A stretch of 64,000 nucleotides of DNA from Pacificoceanicola onchidii. Its GTDB lineage: Bacteria; Pseudomonadota; Alphaproteobacteria; Rhodobacterales; Rhodobacteraceae. Positions 16,776 to 25,615 of this stretch are shown piece after piece. The number at the start of each line of letters is the position of its first letter. The stretch's first letter is position 1. Below the pieces are notes generated by a model that saw only the letters and a program-made list of their open reading frames with translations, ran no database searches and was not told the DNA's origin. The DNA lies in the NCBI RefSeq assembly GCF_004804335.1, contig NZ_SRXY01000010.1, positions 62,001 to 126,000 of the forward strand, read 5' to 3'. A program made the translations under genes and the position numbers.

Positions 16776-18182
16776 ATGAAACACCTAAGGACAACGGCCC
16801 TTTGCGGCGCCGTTCTGCTCGGATTGGCCGGGACTGCGTCTGCGGAAGGACACTTCGAGGGCGTCGAGCTCAAAATGCTTGCCATTGGTGATACATCCGT
16901 CACCCGGCTTGCCCCAATTGTGAGTGAGTTCGAGGAACTGACCGGTGCGAGCGTTCAAATCGACATGTTTCCTTATCCCGGGCTGATCGACAAGATCGTG
17001 ATCGAAGCAAGTTCGGACTCACCAAGCTATCAGCTCATGTGGGTCGACAGTCCATGGGTCGGCGTTTTGGGCGAAAGTGGAGCGCTGCTGGACTTGACGG
17101 AACTTGTTCAGCGCGATGCTGAGGAAATTCATCTCGACGACATTGTGCCGATCCAACTGCAAGAAAACACTTGGCAAGGTCGTCTCTTGGCGTTTCCGGC
17201 ATCAGGCATGATCTGGCACCAGAACTACCGCAAGGATCTCTACGAGAACGCAGAAGAATCCGCGGCTTTTGAAGCAGAATATGGATATCCACTTGCACCG
17301 GCCCAGACCTGGGATCAATACATCGACATCGCACAGTTCTTCACCCGCTCCGCCGGCGAAACCCTCGCAGGCGAAGTGCTCGAACAAGACTTCTACGGCA
17401 ATGCCCAGGCTTACAGTCGGGTTGCCGGGGCCATCACGCATGACTTCTTCCCGATCATGCGCAGCTATGGCGGTCAATACTGGGACGCTGAGACTGGCCT
17501 TTGCGCGATGGACGGACCCGAAGCCGTTGCCGCTGCCGAGGTTATGAAGGCGCTCATTCCATCCAACCCGCCAGATTACCTCGGGCTGATGTGGGACATC
17601 CGCACGGGCTACATGGAACGCGGCGAAACGGCACAATCTTCTTATTGGTCTGTTCGCACCGTGCGCCTTACCAATCCCGAAGAAGCCGTTTTGCCAACTA
17701 TTGGCGAGGCAGGCTATGCGCAAAGCCCAACTGGTGACGGCAATCCACAGCCTACAATGACCGGTGCTCTCAGCTTTGCGATTAACTCCAAAGCCAGCGA
17801 CGTCGAGCAGCAGGCAGCCTGGGAGTTCATCAAATGGGGCACCAGCCGCGACATGATGCGCCGCTTTGCCGAGGAAGGTTCCGGCGTCAGCCAGTTCCAC
17901 ATGTCGATCCTGTCGGATCCTGAGCTTCAGGCTCGCTATCCGTATTATCAGGTTCTCCTCGATGCACAGGAGAACGCTCAACGGCGTATCTTCCACCCAT
18001 TCTATGCTGACGTGGAAGAAGTATTTGGTGTCGAACTGAACAAGTACATGGCGGGCGAAACCGACAGTGCCCAAGACGCGCTGACCAATGCCTGCACGAA
18101 GATCGACACCCGACTCAGGGTCTTCCCAGAAGAACTGCGTCTTCGTTGGATCAACGACGAGCCTGCCGCGATCTTCCAATAG
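16776..18182 (+). CDS. Carbohydrate ABC transporter substrate-binding protein (CUT1)
   Basis: A 468-residue extracellular solute-binding protein of family 1. The N-terminus is a Sec signal peptide ending ...GTASA before EGHFEG. The mature part begins VELKMLAIGDTSVTRLAPIVSEFEELTG, typical of the MalE/UgpB-like fold. It should capture an oligosaccharide, glycoside or polyol-like solute in the periplasm for the following permease pair. The RBS is AGAGGAGG at 16762-16769. A strong hairpin follows the stop, a usual feature that raises binding-protein mRNA over permease mRNA. Confidence 0.9.
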   Translation: MKHLRTTALCGAVLLGLAGTASAEGHFEGVELKMLAIGDTSVTRLAPIVSEFEELTGASVQIDMFPYPGLIDKIVIEASSDSPSYQLMWVDSPWVGVLGESGALLDLTELVQRDAEEIHLDDIVPIQLQENTWQGRLLAFPASGMIWHQNYRKDLYENAEESAAFEAEYGYPLAPAQTWDQYIDIAQFFTRSAGETLAGEVLEQDFYGNAQAYSRVAGAITHDFFPIMRSYGGQYWDAETGLCAMDGPEAVAAAEVMKALIPSNPPDYLGLMWDIRTGYMERGETAQSSYWSVRTVRLTNPEEAVLPTIGEAGYAQSPTGDGNPQPTMTGALSFAINSKASDVEQQAAWEFIKWGTSRDMMRRFAEEGSGVSQFHMSILSDPELQARYPYYQVLLDAQENAQRRIFHPFYADVEEVFGVELNKYMAGETDSAQDALTNACTKIDTRLRVFPEELRLRWINDEPAAIFQ

Positions 18183-18198
18183 ACACCGGCAGACTAAT

Positions 18199-18231
18199 GC
18201 CTGCCCCCACGTCTCCCGGTGCGGGGCGGGC
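18199..18231 (+). terminator. Intercistronic stem-loop after the CUT1 binding-protein gene
   Basis: GCCTGCCCC (18199-18207) pairs with GGGGCGGGC (18223-18231) with one wobble pair, and CAC/GTG extends the stem. No T-run follows, so it is more likely a partial attenuator or mRNA stabiliser than a full terminator. Confidence 0.6.
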
Positions 18232-18261
18232 TATCTAAATCTCTGATAATTGGAGCCACAC

Positions 18262-19146
18262 ATGGCTTACATTCGCAAGCGCAACAAGCGGATCTTCTTG
18301 ATCTTTCTCTTGCCCGCCATGCTGGTGTTGTTTCTGACGACGATCTACCCGATGCTCTATGCTGGGTATCTCAGTTTCCGGTCTTACGATCTCGCGAAAC
18401 TCTTTGTTCCACGGGTGTTCGTAGGATGGTCGAACTACGGAGAAATCCTGGGATCGAGCGAGTTCCTGCATGCCTTGGTCACCACATTCAAACTGATGGC
18501 AATGACCTTATCGGTGCAGCTTGTCTTAGGTGTCGGTATCGCGTTGATCGTCACCCAAAAATTACCTGGCATGCCGCTGGCACGGACGCTGTTGATGATC
18601 CCGATGATGATCTCGCCCGTGATCGTCGGACTGGTTTGGTTGTTCCTCTATTTTCCAGAACTGGGCTATCTGAACTATTTTCTTAGCTTCCTCGGGTTTG
18701 ATTCAATACCGTGGATTACGTCGACCGACTGGGCCCTTTGGGCGATCGCGATTGCAGATATCTGGCAGTGGACACCTTTCGTAATGATGGGGACCGCAGC
18801 CGCGCTTCAAAGCCTGTCGCCAGAACCCTATGAGGCTGCCATGATAGACGGGAACTCCCGTTGGGACGTCTTCACGCGGGTGACTTTGCCACAGCTTAAA
18901 CCGGTGCTGGTCAGCTTGATGTTCCTGCGCGCAATCGACGCTTTCAAGATTTATGACATCATCTTTGTTCTGACCAAGGGCGGACCCGGCGACAGCACCG
19001 AGGTACTGTCGATGTTCATCTATCGTCAGTCCTTTACATTTTGGCGCATGGGCGTTGGTGCCGCGGCAAGCTTCGTGTCGCTGGTGATCATTGTCGTACT
19101 GATCACCCTCTTCTTTAAATCGCTTAACCGCGATCAGGTCAGCTAG
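18262..19146 (+). CDS. Carbohydrate ABC transporter permease 1 (CUT1, MalF/UgpA type)
   Basis: A 294-residue inner-membrane protein with six predicted hydrophobic segments, the first at about residues 12-32 (IFLIFLLPAMLVLFLTTIYP). The cytoplasmic ATPase-docking EAA loop is seen as PYEAAMIDGNSRWDVFTRVTLPQLKP. ATG 18262 is chosen over the in-frame TTG 18250 because GGAG lies 6 bp upstream. It forms the heterodimeric channel with the next gene, 9 bp downstream. Confidence 0.9.
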   Translation: MAYIRKRNKRIFLIFLLPAMLVLFLTTIYPMLYAGYLSFRSYDLAKLFVPRVFVGWSNYGEILGSSEFLHALVTTFKLMAMTLSVQLVLGVGIALIVTQKLPGMPLARTLLMIPMMISPVIVGLVWLFLYFPELGYLNYFLSFLGFDSIPWITSTDWALWAIAIADIWQWTPFVMMGTAAALQSLSPEPYEAAMIDGNSRWDVFTRVTLPQLKPVLVSLMFLRAIDAFKIYDIIFVLTKGGPGDSTEVLSMFIYRQSFTFWRMGVGAAASFVSLVIIVVLITLFFKSLNRDQVS

Positions 19147-19155
19147 GAGGCCGCC

Positions 19156-19977
19156 ATGACGAGAAACCTTCGCCAGAACATCTTGGTCTATGCGCTGCTT
19201 GCCGTTGTCCTGATTGTCTTCATGACACCGATCTACCTGATCGTGTCTTCCTCGGTGAAACCATCACCAATCATGTTCCAGAAGCCACCCGCCTTCCTCT
19301 TCACGCCAACCTTTGAGCATTACCACGACCTTTTCGCGATGCGGCCTTTCACGAAGTTCATCTGGAACTCGCTGATCGTGGCGCTCGGATCAACGGCGTT
19401 TTCGCTGACCATCGGATCGCTTGCAGCCTATGCGATCAGTCGTATTCGTCACAAGCGTATGAACGATGTGGCGTTTTGGATTCTCTCGATGCGGATGTTT
19501 CCGCCGATCGCGGTTGTCGTTCCCTATTACATCATCTTCAAATCAGCTGGCTTGCTGGATACGCCGCTGGCTCTGATCATCGTCTATTCGACCGCGAACA
19601 TCCCGCTCACCGTCTGGCTGATGAAAGGCTTTTTTGACGAGGTTCCGCTGGCACTGGAAGAGGCGGCAGCCGTGGATGGCTACGGACTGCTAGCGACGTT
19701 CTGGTATGTCACACTGCCGCTCGCGGCTCCTGGGCTGGCGGTCTCTGCGGTCTTTTGCTTCATTTTCTCGTGGAACGAGTTTCTTTTTGCTCTGATGCTC
19801 ACGGGTTCGGAAGCGCAGACAGCAACGGTTGCGGTCATGTCTTTCTGGTCATCCGACGCAGTCCAGTGGGGCCGGATCATGGCCGGCTCATTTATCATTC
19901 TCATTCCCGGTGTCATCTTCGTACTCACCTGCCAACGCTGGCTGGTGCGCGGGCTGACCATGGGTTCTGTCAAATAG
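19156..19977 (+). CDS. Carbohydrate ABC transporter permease 2 (CUT1, MalG/UgpE type)
   Basis: A 273-residue permease with an N-terminal membrane segment (LAVVLIVFMTPIYLIVSSSVK) and five more hydrophobic stretches. The EAA loop is LEEAAAVDGYGLLATFWYVTLPLAAPG. Partner of the preceding permease; RBS AGGAGG (19145-19150) before the ATG. The next gene is the ATPase, 10 bp away, so the importer is complete. Confidence 0.9.
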   Translation: MTRNLRQNILVYALLAVVLIVFMTPIYLIVSSSVKPSPIMFQKPPAFLFTPTFEHYHDLFAMRPFTKFIWNSLIVALGSTAFSLTIGSLAAYAISRIRHKRMNDVAFWILSMRMFPPIAVVVPYYIIFKSAGLLDTPLALIIVYSTANIPLTVWLMKGFFDEVPLALEEAAAVDGYGLLATFWYVTLPLAAPGLAVSAVFCFIFSWNEFLFALMLTGSEAQTATVAVMSFWSSDAVQWGRIMAGSFIILIPGVIFVLTCQRWLVRGLTMGSVK

Positions 19978-19987
19978 GGGCGGTCAG

Positions 19988-21061
19988 ATGTCTGCAATTA
20001 CACTCAAAAATGTCATCAAGAAATACGGTGCTGTTCAGGTCGTTCATGGGGTCGATTTGGATATCGACGAAGGAGAGTTCGTCGTTCTGTTAGGTCCGTC
20101 AGGCTGTGGGAAAACGACAACACTGCGCATGGTTGCAGGGCTAGAGGATGTCTCGGGCGGAGAACTCTCCATCGGTGGTCAGGTCGTAAACAATGTTGCT
20201 CCAAAGGATCGAGGCGTCGCCATGGTGTTTCAGAACTATGCGCTCTATCCGCATATGACGGTAAAGAAGAACATGGAATTCGCCCTGCGACCCTTGAAGT
20301 TAGATAAGGCTGAGGTCGACAAGCGGATCAACGACACAGCCGCGATCCTGGGCCTCGGAGAATTGCTCGAAAGACGTCCAGTACAATTGTCAGGCGGCCA
20401 GCGGCAGCGAGTCGCAATGGGTCGGGCGATGGTGCGCACGCCGGATGTCTTTCTGTTCGACGAACCCCTCTCCAATCTCGATGCTAAACTGAGGACACAG
20501 GTGCGTTGGGAAATCGGCAAATTGCATCAACGGTTAGGCACCACGGTTCTTTATGTGACCCACGACCAAGTCGAGGCAATGACCTTGGCCGACAAGGTTG
20601 TGATCATGCGCGACGGGTATGTCGAGCAAGTAGGGACGCCCGAGGAGGTTTATACAGCCCCTCAAAGCACTTTTGTCGCAACCTTTATCGGCAGCCCCTC
20701 AATGAACATGATCGAGGCAAAGGTTGTAGCTGAGCGGCTCGAAGCAAATGGCTTTTCAATGCCGCTTCCCGACCGTTTCCAAGGGAAGGTGACCGAAGGG
20801 CAAGCCGTTACGATTGGCGTGCGCCCAATAGAAATCAAACGTGTTGCGGCAAGTTCAACCGGAGCCATGCAGGCAAATGTCGAAGTGACAGAATACTTGG
20901 GCAATGAAGCTCTACTGGATTTGCGCGTTGGACCTCATGAGCTCGTTGCAGAAGTTCCGGCCGACCAGCGCGTTGAACCTGGCAAGGTAATCCACATCGC
21001 ACTGAACGAAGGTGCGATCCACTTATTTGACACTGTGTCCGGGCGAACGTTGTCGGAATAG
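19988..21061 (+). CDS. Sugar ABC transporter ATP-binding protein (UgpC/MalK type)
   Basis: A 357-residue ATPase with Walker A GPSGCGKTT, Q-loop, signature LSGGQRQRVAMGRAMVR, Walker B VFLFDEPLSNLD and His-loop VTHDQVEAM. The C-terminal third (from about residue 235) is the TOBE/MalK regulatory domain (VTIGVRPIEIKR). It energises the CUT1 importer encoded just upstream; such proteins usually act as a homodimer. Confidence 0.92.
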   Translation: MSAITLKNVIKKYGAVQVVHGVDLDIDEGEFVVLLGPSGCGKTTTLRMVAGLEDVSGGELSIGGQVVNNVAPKDRGVAMVFQNYALYPHMTVKKNMEFALRPLKLDKAEVDKRINDTAAILGLGELLERRPVQLSGGQRQRVAMGRAMVRTPDVFLFDEPLSNLDAKLRTQVRWEIGKLHQRLGTTVLYVTHDQVEAMTLADKVVIMRDGYVEQVGTPEEVYTAPQSTFVATFIGSPSMNMIEAKVVAERLEANGFSMPLPDRFQGKVTEGQAVTIGVRPIEIKRVAASSTGAMQANVEVTEYLGNEALLDLRVGPHELVAEVPADQRVEPGKVIHIALNEGAIHLFDTVSGRTLSE

Positions 21062-21073
21062 AGGAGATCCATC

Positions 21074-22069
21074 ATGGCGAAAGAAGTTGTCATTTCTGCC
21101 AAGTCCACATTTGTCCTCACGGACTACCAAGATCAGCCCTTGGGGAGGGACGAAATTCGCGGCAAAACCATCTCAACCCTCATTAGTCAGGGAACGGAGA
21201 TGGGGTGGGCCGAAGGCGAAGAGTTCCCGATCCGCCCAGGTTATGCTGCCGTGTTTAGGGTAGAAGAAGTTGGCGACGCTGTTGAGGATATCGAAATCGG
21301 TGAGCTGCGGTTTTGCATGGGGTATCACCGTCAGACCCAACAGCATCCTGCGCGCTACACGCTGAAAGTGCCGGATGGCGTGGCACCTGACGTGGCTTTG
21401 TTGGCCCGCCTCATGGGCGTCTCTATGACAACACTCATGACAACCAAGGCACGTCCCGGGGACAAGGTAGTCATCTGTGGTGCCGGCCCGGTGGGTATAC
21501 TCGCGGCGCACAACTTCGCTATTGGCGGCTACGAGGTCAGCGTAGTGGAGCCCGACGAAATGCGGCGTGCTCAGGTCCAGAAAAGTGGTATCGCCTCAGT
21601 CTTTCCAACAATGCCTTTCGAAGATCCGGACTATGATAAGAAAGTCGCATTGGTGGTTGATTGTTCCGGTCATGAGGCCGCCGTGCTTGATGGGTGCCAA
21701 ATTGTTCGTCCGATGGGCGAGGTTGTTCTTATCGGTGTTCCTTGGAGAAAATATACAGATCATTCGGCCCACGAGATCATGAAGGCCGTCTTTTTTGGAT
21801 TCGTTCAGTTGAGAGGCGGATGGGAGTGGGAAGTGCCCATTCAATCCCGGGACTTCATCTGGGAGGAGTTGTTGGAAGGATACAACAATGCCCCGTTCAG
21901 CATCTTTGGAGGCTTCGAACGCGCGTTGCGATGGCTCTCCGAAGAGCGCTTTAACGTATCGGAATTGATGACGACTGTTTCGCCCGAAGAACCAGCAACT
22001 GTCTATTCGGACATCGCAGCCCGAAAAATCACGGAACCCTTCATTGCGTATGATTGGTACAAAATATGA
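21074..22069 (+). CDS. Zinc-lacking MDR-family dehydrogenase
   Basis: A 331-residue medium-chain dehydrogenase/reductase. It has a nucleotide-binding domain (VVICGAGPVGILAAHNFA near residue 137) and the family's general fold, but neither the catalytic Cys-GH pair nor the four-cysteine structural-zinc lobe. Related zinc-poor MDR proteins reduce or oxidise without metal, so the reaction is open. It is 12 bp after the ATPase gene and overlaps the next gene by 4 bp (ATGA), so it belongs to the transporter operon and probably acts on the imported compound. Confidence 0.7.
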   Translation: MAKEVVISAKSTFVLTDYQDQPLGRDEIRGKTISTLISQGTEMGWAEGEEFPIRPGYAAVFRVEEVGDAVEDIEIGELRFCMGYHRQTQQHPARYTLKVPDGVAPDVALLARLMGVSMTTLMTTKARPGDKVVICGAGPVGILAAHNFAIGGYEVSVVEPDEMRRAQVQKSGIASVFPTMPFEDPDYDKKVALVVDCSGHEAAVLDGCQIVRPMGEVVLIGVPWRKYTDHSAHEIMKAVFFGFVQLRGGWEWEVPIQSRDFIWEELLEGYNNAPFSIFGGFERALRWLSEERFNVSELMTTVSPEEPATVYSDIAARKITEPFIAYDWYKI

Positions 22070-22497
22070 CCAAGAGCATTGCAAGGCTTCAAATCACTTA
22101 CGAAACGGCGAATGAGATAGTGACCTCCGCATTGGATTATGCCCAGAAGAATGGGTGGCAGATTGCAGCCGCCGTCGTCGATCCCGATGGACTTCTGGTC
22201 TCTTTCGGCCGGACTGACGGGGTCGCACCTCCCATTGGACAGTTTGCGCAAGACAAAGCCTATACGTCTGGGACACTTCGCAAATCAACCAAAGCTTTTG
22301 GCGACCGTATGGCGAGCAGCCCTAGCCTGTCGCTTGGTCTCTCAACAAGAGACAGGTTTCTTCCCTGGGGCGGCGGCGTCGCCATTCTGGAAAAAGACGT
22401 CTGTATTGGTGGGTTAGGGGTCTCGGGTGCTCAGGAGGAAGAGGATATTGATTGTGCCAATGCGGCCGTTCTTTCAGCAGGCCTGAAGCCAGGCTGA
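22066..22497 (+). CDS. GlcG/HbpS-family protein
   Basis: A 143-residue protein of the HbpS/GlcG (DUF336) family: an N-terminal helix with ANEIVTSALDYAQKNGW, the strand IAAAVVDPDGLLVSFGRTDG, the KAYTSGTLRKSTKAF segment and the late GGVAILEKDVCIGGLGVSGA. Members occur beside many catabolic dehydrogenases and some bind haem or cobalamin; a defined enzymatic role is lacking. ATG 22066 overlaps the upstream stop. It is convergent with the tetR gene 3 bp away. Confidence 0.8.
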   Translation: MTKSIARLQITYETANEIVTSALDYAQKNGWQIAAAVVDPDGLLVSFGRTDGVAPPIGQFAQDKAYTSGTLRKSTKAFGDRMASSPSLSLGLSTRDRFLPWGGGVAILEKDVCIGGLGVSGAQEEEDIDCANAAVLSAGLKPG

Positions 22498-22500
22498 ATC

Positions 22501-23142
22501 TCAGGGTTCCACGCAAACCAATCGCATTATGGTTTCGACGTTGAAGGCAAGTCTTTCCTCCAAAGCTTCTTCCGCCATAAGGTCTCGTTCGTAGATTATA
22601 GATCCCGTGAATCTATTGGTGAGATAATAGTAGCCGAGTGCAGCGATCGTGATATTCAGTTGTACCGGGTCGATCCCAGAACGAAAAACACCCTCTTCAA
22701 CACCACGCTTCAGCAGACCGTCGACCATATCAACAAAGCGCCTAAACAGAATTTCGATCTTGCCCGACTCTTTCAGATGCCGGGCTTTGTGTAGGTTCTC
22801 GCTGTTTACAAGCGTCAAGAATTCCGGATTCTTGAGATAGTAATCCCAAGTGAAACAAATGAGCTTCTCGAGCGCTTCGCGAGCTGGCAGATGCTCGAGT
22901 TCCAGTTCCTGCTCTGCCATGCGAATATCGACGTAGGCCTCTTCGAGGACGGTACGGAACAAGTCCTCCTTGTTGCCAAAATAGTGATAGATCATTCGCT
23001 TGTTGGCTTTTGCCCGATCAGCGATTTCATCAACTCTAGCACCGCCCAGCCCATTCTTTGCGAACTCCTTCTTTGCCGCAGCCAGAATCCTCGCCTGGGT
23101 TGCGTCCGCGTCCCGAATCTTCTTGGTCGTCTTTGTTGCCAT
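22501..23142 (-). CDS. TetR-family repressor, probable master regulator of the catabolic block
   Basis: A 213-residue TetR protein. Start ATG 23142 is preferred (RBS GGAAAG, 6 bp before); the frame is open for about 280 bp further but the extension looks non-coding. Residues 15-60 are the DNA-binding domain (ATQARILAAAKKEFAKNG, ending RMIYHYFGNKEDLF). The C-terminal part (EALEKLICFTWDYYLKNPEFLTLVNSENLHKARHL) resembles the RutR/NicS-type ligand domain. It lies divergent from the CUT2 importer operon, with palindrome site C between them. Because the same palindrome precedes seven other transcription-unit starts from 14.4 to 52 kb, this is the best candidate regulator; the link is inference. Confidence 0.88.
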   Translation of the reverse strand: MATKTTKKIRDADATQARILAAAKKEFAKNGLGGARVDEIADRAKANKRMIYHYFGNKEDLFRTVLEEAYVDIRMAEQELELEHLPAREALEKLICFTWDYYLKNPEFLTLVNSENLHKARHLKESGKIEILFRRFVDMVDGLLKRGVEEGVFRSGIDPVQLNITIAALGYYYLTNRFTGSIIYERDLMAEEALEERLAFNVETIMRLVCVEP

Positions 23143-23277
23143 CGATCTTTCCAACCCCATCGTTTTGTCTCGTATCTGCCGACTGCTCCACGTCACGTCG
23201 TCAAAACCTTTGATACGCGGCATTTTATGCGAAGACATCGTTTCATCATAGGGCTTGACGCAGACACTGGTAAAGAA

Positions 23278-23293
23278 GTAACTAGTTAGTGCG
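23278..23293. promoter_or_regulatory. Shared regulon operator, site C in the tetR/importer divergent region
   Basis: GTAACTAGTTAGTGCG; left half and centre fit the consensus, the far right end is degraded, and a perfect 10-bp palindrome TAACTAGTTA lies within. It is 136 bp before tetR and 106 bp before the CUT2 binding-protein gene, so both could be controlled. Confidence 0.55.
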
Positions 23294-23398
23294 TTATTGC
23301 CTTCAGCCAGCGTAAAGTATGTCGTGAAGTTGAAGACGCAAAAGCGACGCAGCTTGATCGTCACAGTTCCGGCGCCACGCCGGAAAGGGAGGAAATGA

Positions 23399-24511
23399 AT
23401 GTCAACGTTCATCAAGGACTTCATCGAAAAAGAGAAAATGAACCGGCGGAACTTTCTGTTCGCGTCGGCTTACGGTTTGGGTGGCGCCGCCGCCTTGGGC
23501 GCACTTGGCCCAAGCATGGCGCGTGCAGCGCTAACTGACCCAACGATTGCATGGTCGTATCGCAACCGGACGAACCCTTACTGGAACGAAATCGTTTCCG
23601 GGGGAGAAGCTTTCGTCGAAAGCTTAGGCATGTCCAAGGACGCTCTGACCCACCTCATCAATGAAGGCTCGTCCGAAAAATCGCTTGCTGATGTAAAGGC
23701 AATTCTTGCGAAGACTGACGGAAATGTTGCGCTGGCCATCGACACCAACGATGCACCGAACGCGCGCCCGGTAGTCGAGTCCGTTGCCGAAGCCGGCGGC
23801 TATGTTTCTACTCTGTGGAACAAGACAGACGACCTGCACCCTTGGGACTTTGGCGATAACTATGTCAGCCACATGAGTTGGTCCGATGAAGGTCCTGCAG
23901 AACAGACCGCTCGCATCCTCTTGGAAGCGATGGGGGGCAAAGGCGGCGTTGTTCACCTCGGCGGCATCGCCTCCAACAACCCCGCGATCGAGCGCTTGAA
24001 CGGCCTGAAAAACGCACTGAAAGATTACCCGGATGTCGAACTGCTGGCAGCAGAGCCCGCCGATTGGGACACGCAGAAGGCCAATCAGGTTATGTCGGCC
24101 TTCCTAACCCGCTACGGCGATGAGATCACTGGCGTGCATTGCGCCAACGACACCATTGCCTATGGTGTTCTTGAGGCACTGCGCGCCGAAGGCATCGAAG
24201 ACATGCCAATCGTGTCCTACGATGGTAACCCACAAGCCGTGCAGTTGGTCGCTGAGCGCAAGATCCTTGCGACGGTCTTTACCAACCCGCATTGGGGCGG
24301 CGGCATCACGGCCGCGCTCGCCTATCACGCCGCGATTGGCACCTTCAAACCCTCTGAAGAGCCAAATGAACACCGCGAGTTCTATGGCCCAACGATCATG
24401 GTTCAGCCTGAAGACGCTCTGGAGTTCAAAGCGAACTACCTTGACAGCGTCCCGACCTACGACTGGACTGATTTCTGGGGACCGTCAAACGGTCCGATCA
24501 TCTACAAGTAA
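23399..24511 (+). CDS. Sugar ABC transporter substrate-binding protein (CUT2), Tat-exported
   Basis: A 370-residue periplasmic-binding protein of the ribose/galactose type (Peripla_BP_4): the two-lobe core runs from TIAWSYRNRTNPYWNEIVSGGEAFVE to MPIVSYDGNPQAVQLV. The N-terminus carries a twin-arginine signal (MNRRNFLFASAYGLGG) ending near ARAALTD, so export is probably via Tat. The RBS GGGAGG at 23388-23393 selects ATG 23399. First gene of an operon with two permeases, an ATPase, dehydrogenases and a GMC oxidoreductase. The ligand is a sugar or similar small polyol by family. Confidence 0.88.
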   Translation: MSTFIKDFIEKEKMNRRNFLFASAYGLGGAAALGALGPSMARAALTDPTIAWSYRNRTNPYWNEIVSGGEAFVESLGMSKDALTHLINEGSSEKSLADVKAILAKTDGNVALAIDTNDAPNARPVVESVAEAGGYVSTLWNKTDDLHPWDFGDNYVSHMSWSDEGPAEQTARILLEAMGGKGGVVHLGGIASNNPAIERLNGLKNALKDYPDVELLAAEPADWDTQKANQVMSAFLTRYGDEITGVHCANDTIAYGVLEALRAEGIEDMPIVSYDGNPQAVQLVAERKILATVFTNPHWGGGITAALAYHAAIGTFKPSEEPNEHREFYGPTIMVQPEDALEFKANYLDSVPTYDWTDFWGPSNGPIIYK

Positions 24512-24521
24512 GCAAACAGAT

Positions 24522-24548
24522 GTCGGCCGGGCTACTCGCTCGGCCGGC
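24522..24548 (+). terminator. Intercistronic stem-loop after the CUT2 binding-protein gene
   Basis: GTCGGCCGGG (24522-24531) pairs with CTCGGCCGGC (24539-24548), ten pairs including two G-T wobbles, 7-base loop, no T-run. Same location relative to a binding-protein gene as the CUT1 hairpin. Confidence 0.6.
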
Positions 24549-24606
24549 AAACCAACCAAGTCGTCACCATCTGGGTGCCGGTTGAGCGCTTTTGGGAGGA
24601 AGCACG

Positions 24607-25605
24607 TTGGCCACCACTGAAACCACCAAAACGATAGGCTCGGGGTTTCCCATTGGGCGCGAAACGCTGGTCAAATGGGCGCCCTTGCTAGTGCTCATCG
24701 TCCTTTGCGCATTCTTTGCCCTGATGGAGCCGAGGTTCCTTTCAACGCGCAATTTTGCACGCATTCTTATCGCCGCCTCGCCAACTCTAATGGTCGCGAT
24801 TGGTGTGACATTTGTCATCATAATGGGGTCTATCGACCTCTCTATGGAAGGGGCAGTTTCGGTCTGTGCTGTAGCTTTTGCATTTTGCTTTCTCTGGCTC
24901 GGCGGAACGCTGGCAAGTTGGGCATGGTTGGCTTTGCCCATCGCAATGCTCGTCGGTGCCGCGGTCGGTTTTGTGAACGGACTGATTCACGTAAAGCTGA
25001 AGATCCCCTCATTCATGGCATCACTCGCAATGGGCTTCGTCGGCACAGGGTTGGCCTTGATGATGACAGGTGGAGACCGCATCAGAATCGAGGATGAACT
25101 ATTCCGTTCGCTTCTGACCGAGCGCATTCTGAACTTCCCCCTGATGGTCTATGTGGCCGGGATTTTCCTGTTGATTGCGTGGTTCATCCAAACCCGAACC
25201 ACCTTGGGAAGGAACTTCTATGCGGTCGGAGGGGGCGAAGACCTGGCTGTGGCGTCGGGGTTGAATGTAAACCGCGTCCGGATCATGGGCTTCACGCTTG
25301 CCGGTGTCTTCTTCTCTGTCGGGGCACTCCTTGCGGTAGGTCGACTGGGCATTGCAGAAACCGCAACCGGTAACAACTTCATGTTCTTGTCGATCACGGC
25401 AGTTGTCGTCGGCGGTACGGCTCTGTGGGGCGGAATCGGAGGCGTCTGGAATACACTTGTCGGTGTGCTGATCGTCTTTGTCATCGGCAATGGGATGGTC
25501 GTCATCGGACTACCTGGATACGTGCAGGACGGTGTGCTGGGCATCCTTGTCATCTTGGCGGTGATCCTGTCGACAGACCGCAAATCCATCAGTTTCGTGA
25601 AATAG
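24607..25605 (+). CDS. Sugar ABC transporter permease (CUT2, RbsC type) 1
   Basis: A 332-residue polytopic membrane protein of the branched-chain/ribose permease family. It has eight or more hydrophobic segments, the conserved VTFVIIMGSIDLSMEGAV, and the EAA-like loop GRNFYAVGGGEDLAVASGLNVNRVRI. TTG 24607 is chosen because GGGAGGA lies 6-8 bp upstream; the frame begins slightly earlier at 24592 but overlaps that RBS. It pairs with the second permease at 27133. Confidence 0.88.
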   Translation: MATTETTKTIGSGFPIGRETLVKWAPLLVLIVLCAFFALMEPRFLSTRNFARILIAASPTLMVAIGVTFVIIMGSIDLSMEGAVSVCAVAFAFCFLWLGGTLASWAWLALPIAMLVGAAVGFVNGLIHVKLKIPSFMASLAMGFVGTGLALMMTGGDRIRIEDELFRSLLTERILNFPLMVYVAGIFLLIAWFIQTRTTLGRNFYAVGGGEDLAVASGLNVNRVRIMGFTLAGVFFSVGALLAVGRLGIAETATGNNFMFLSITAVVVGGTALWGGIGGVWNTLVGVLIVFVIGNGMVVIGLPGYVQDGVLGILVILAVILSTDRKSISFVK

Positions 25606-25615
25606 GGGTGGATCA

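Noticed and set aside
22501-23424. Long form of the TetR protein (307 residues)
   Set aside because: The extra 94 N-terminal residues look non-protein-like and would run over the divergent promoter and site C; the start at 23142 has a good RBS.
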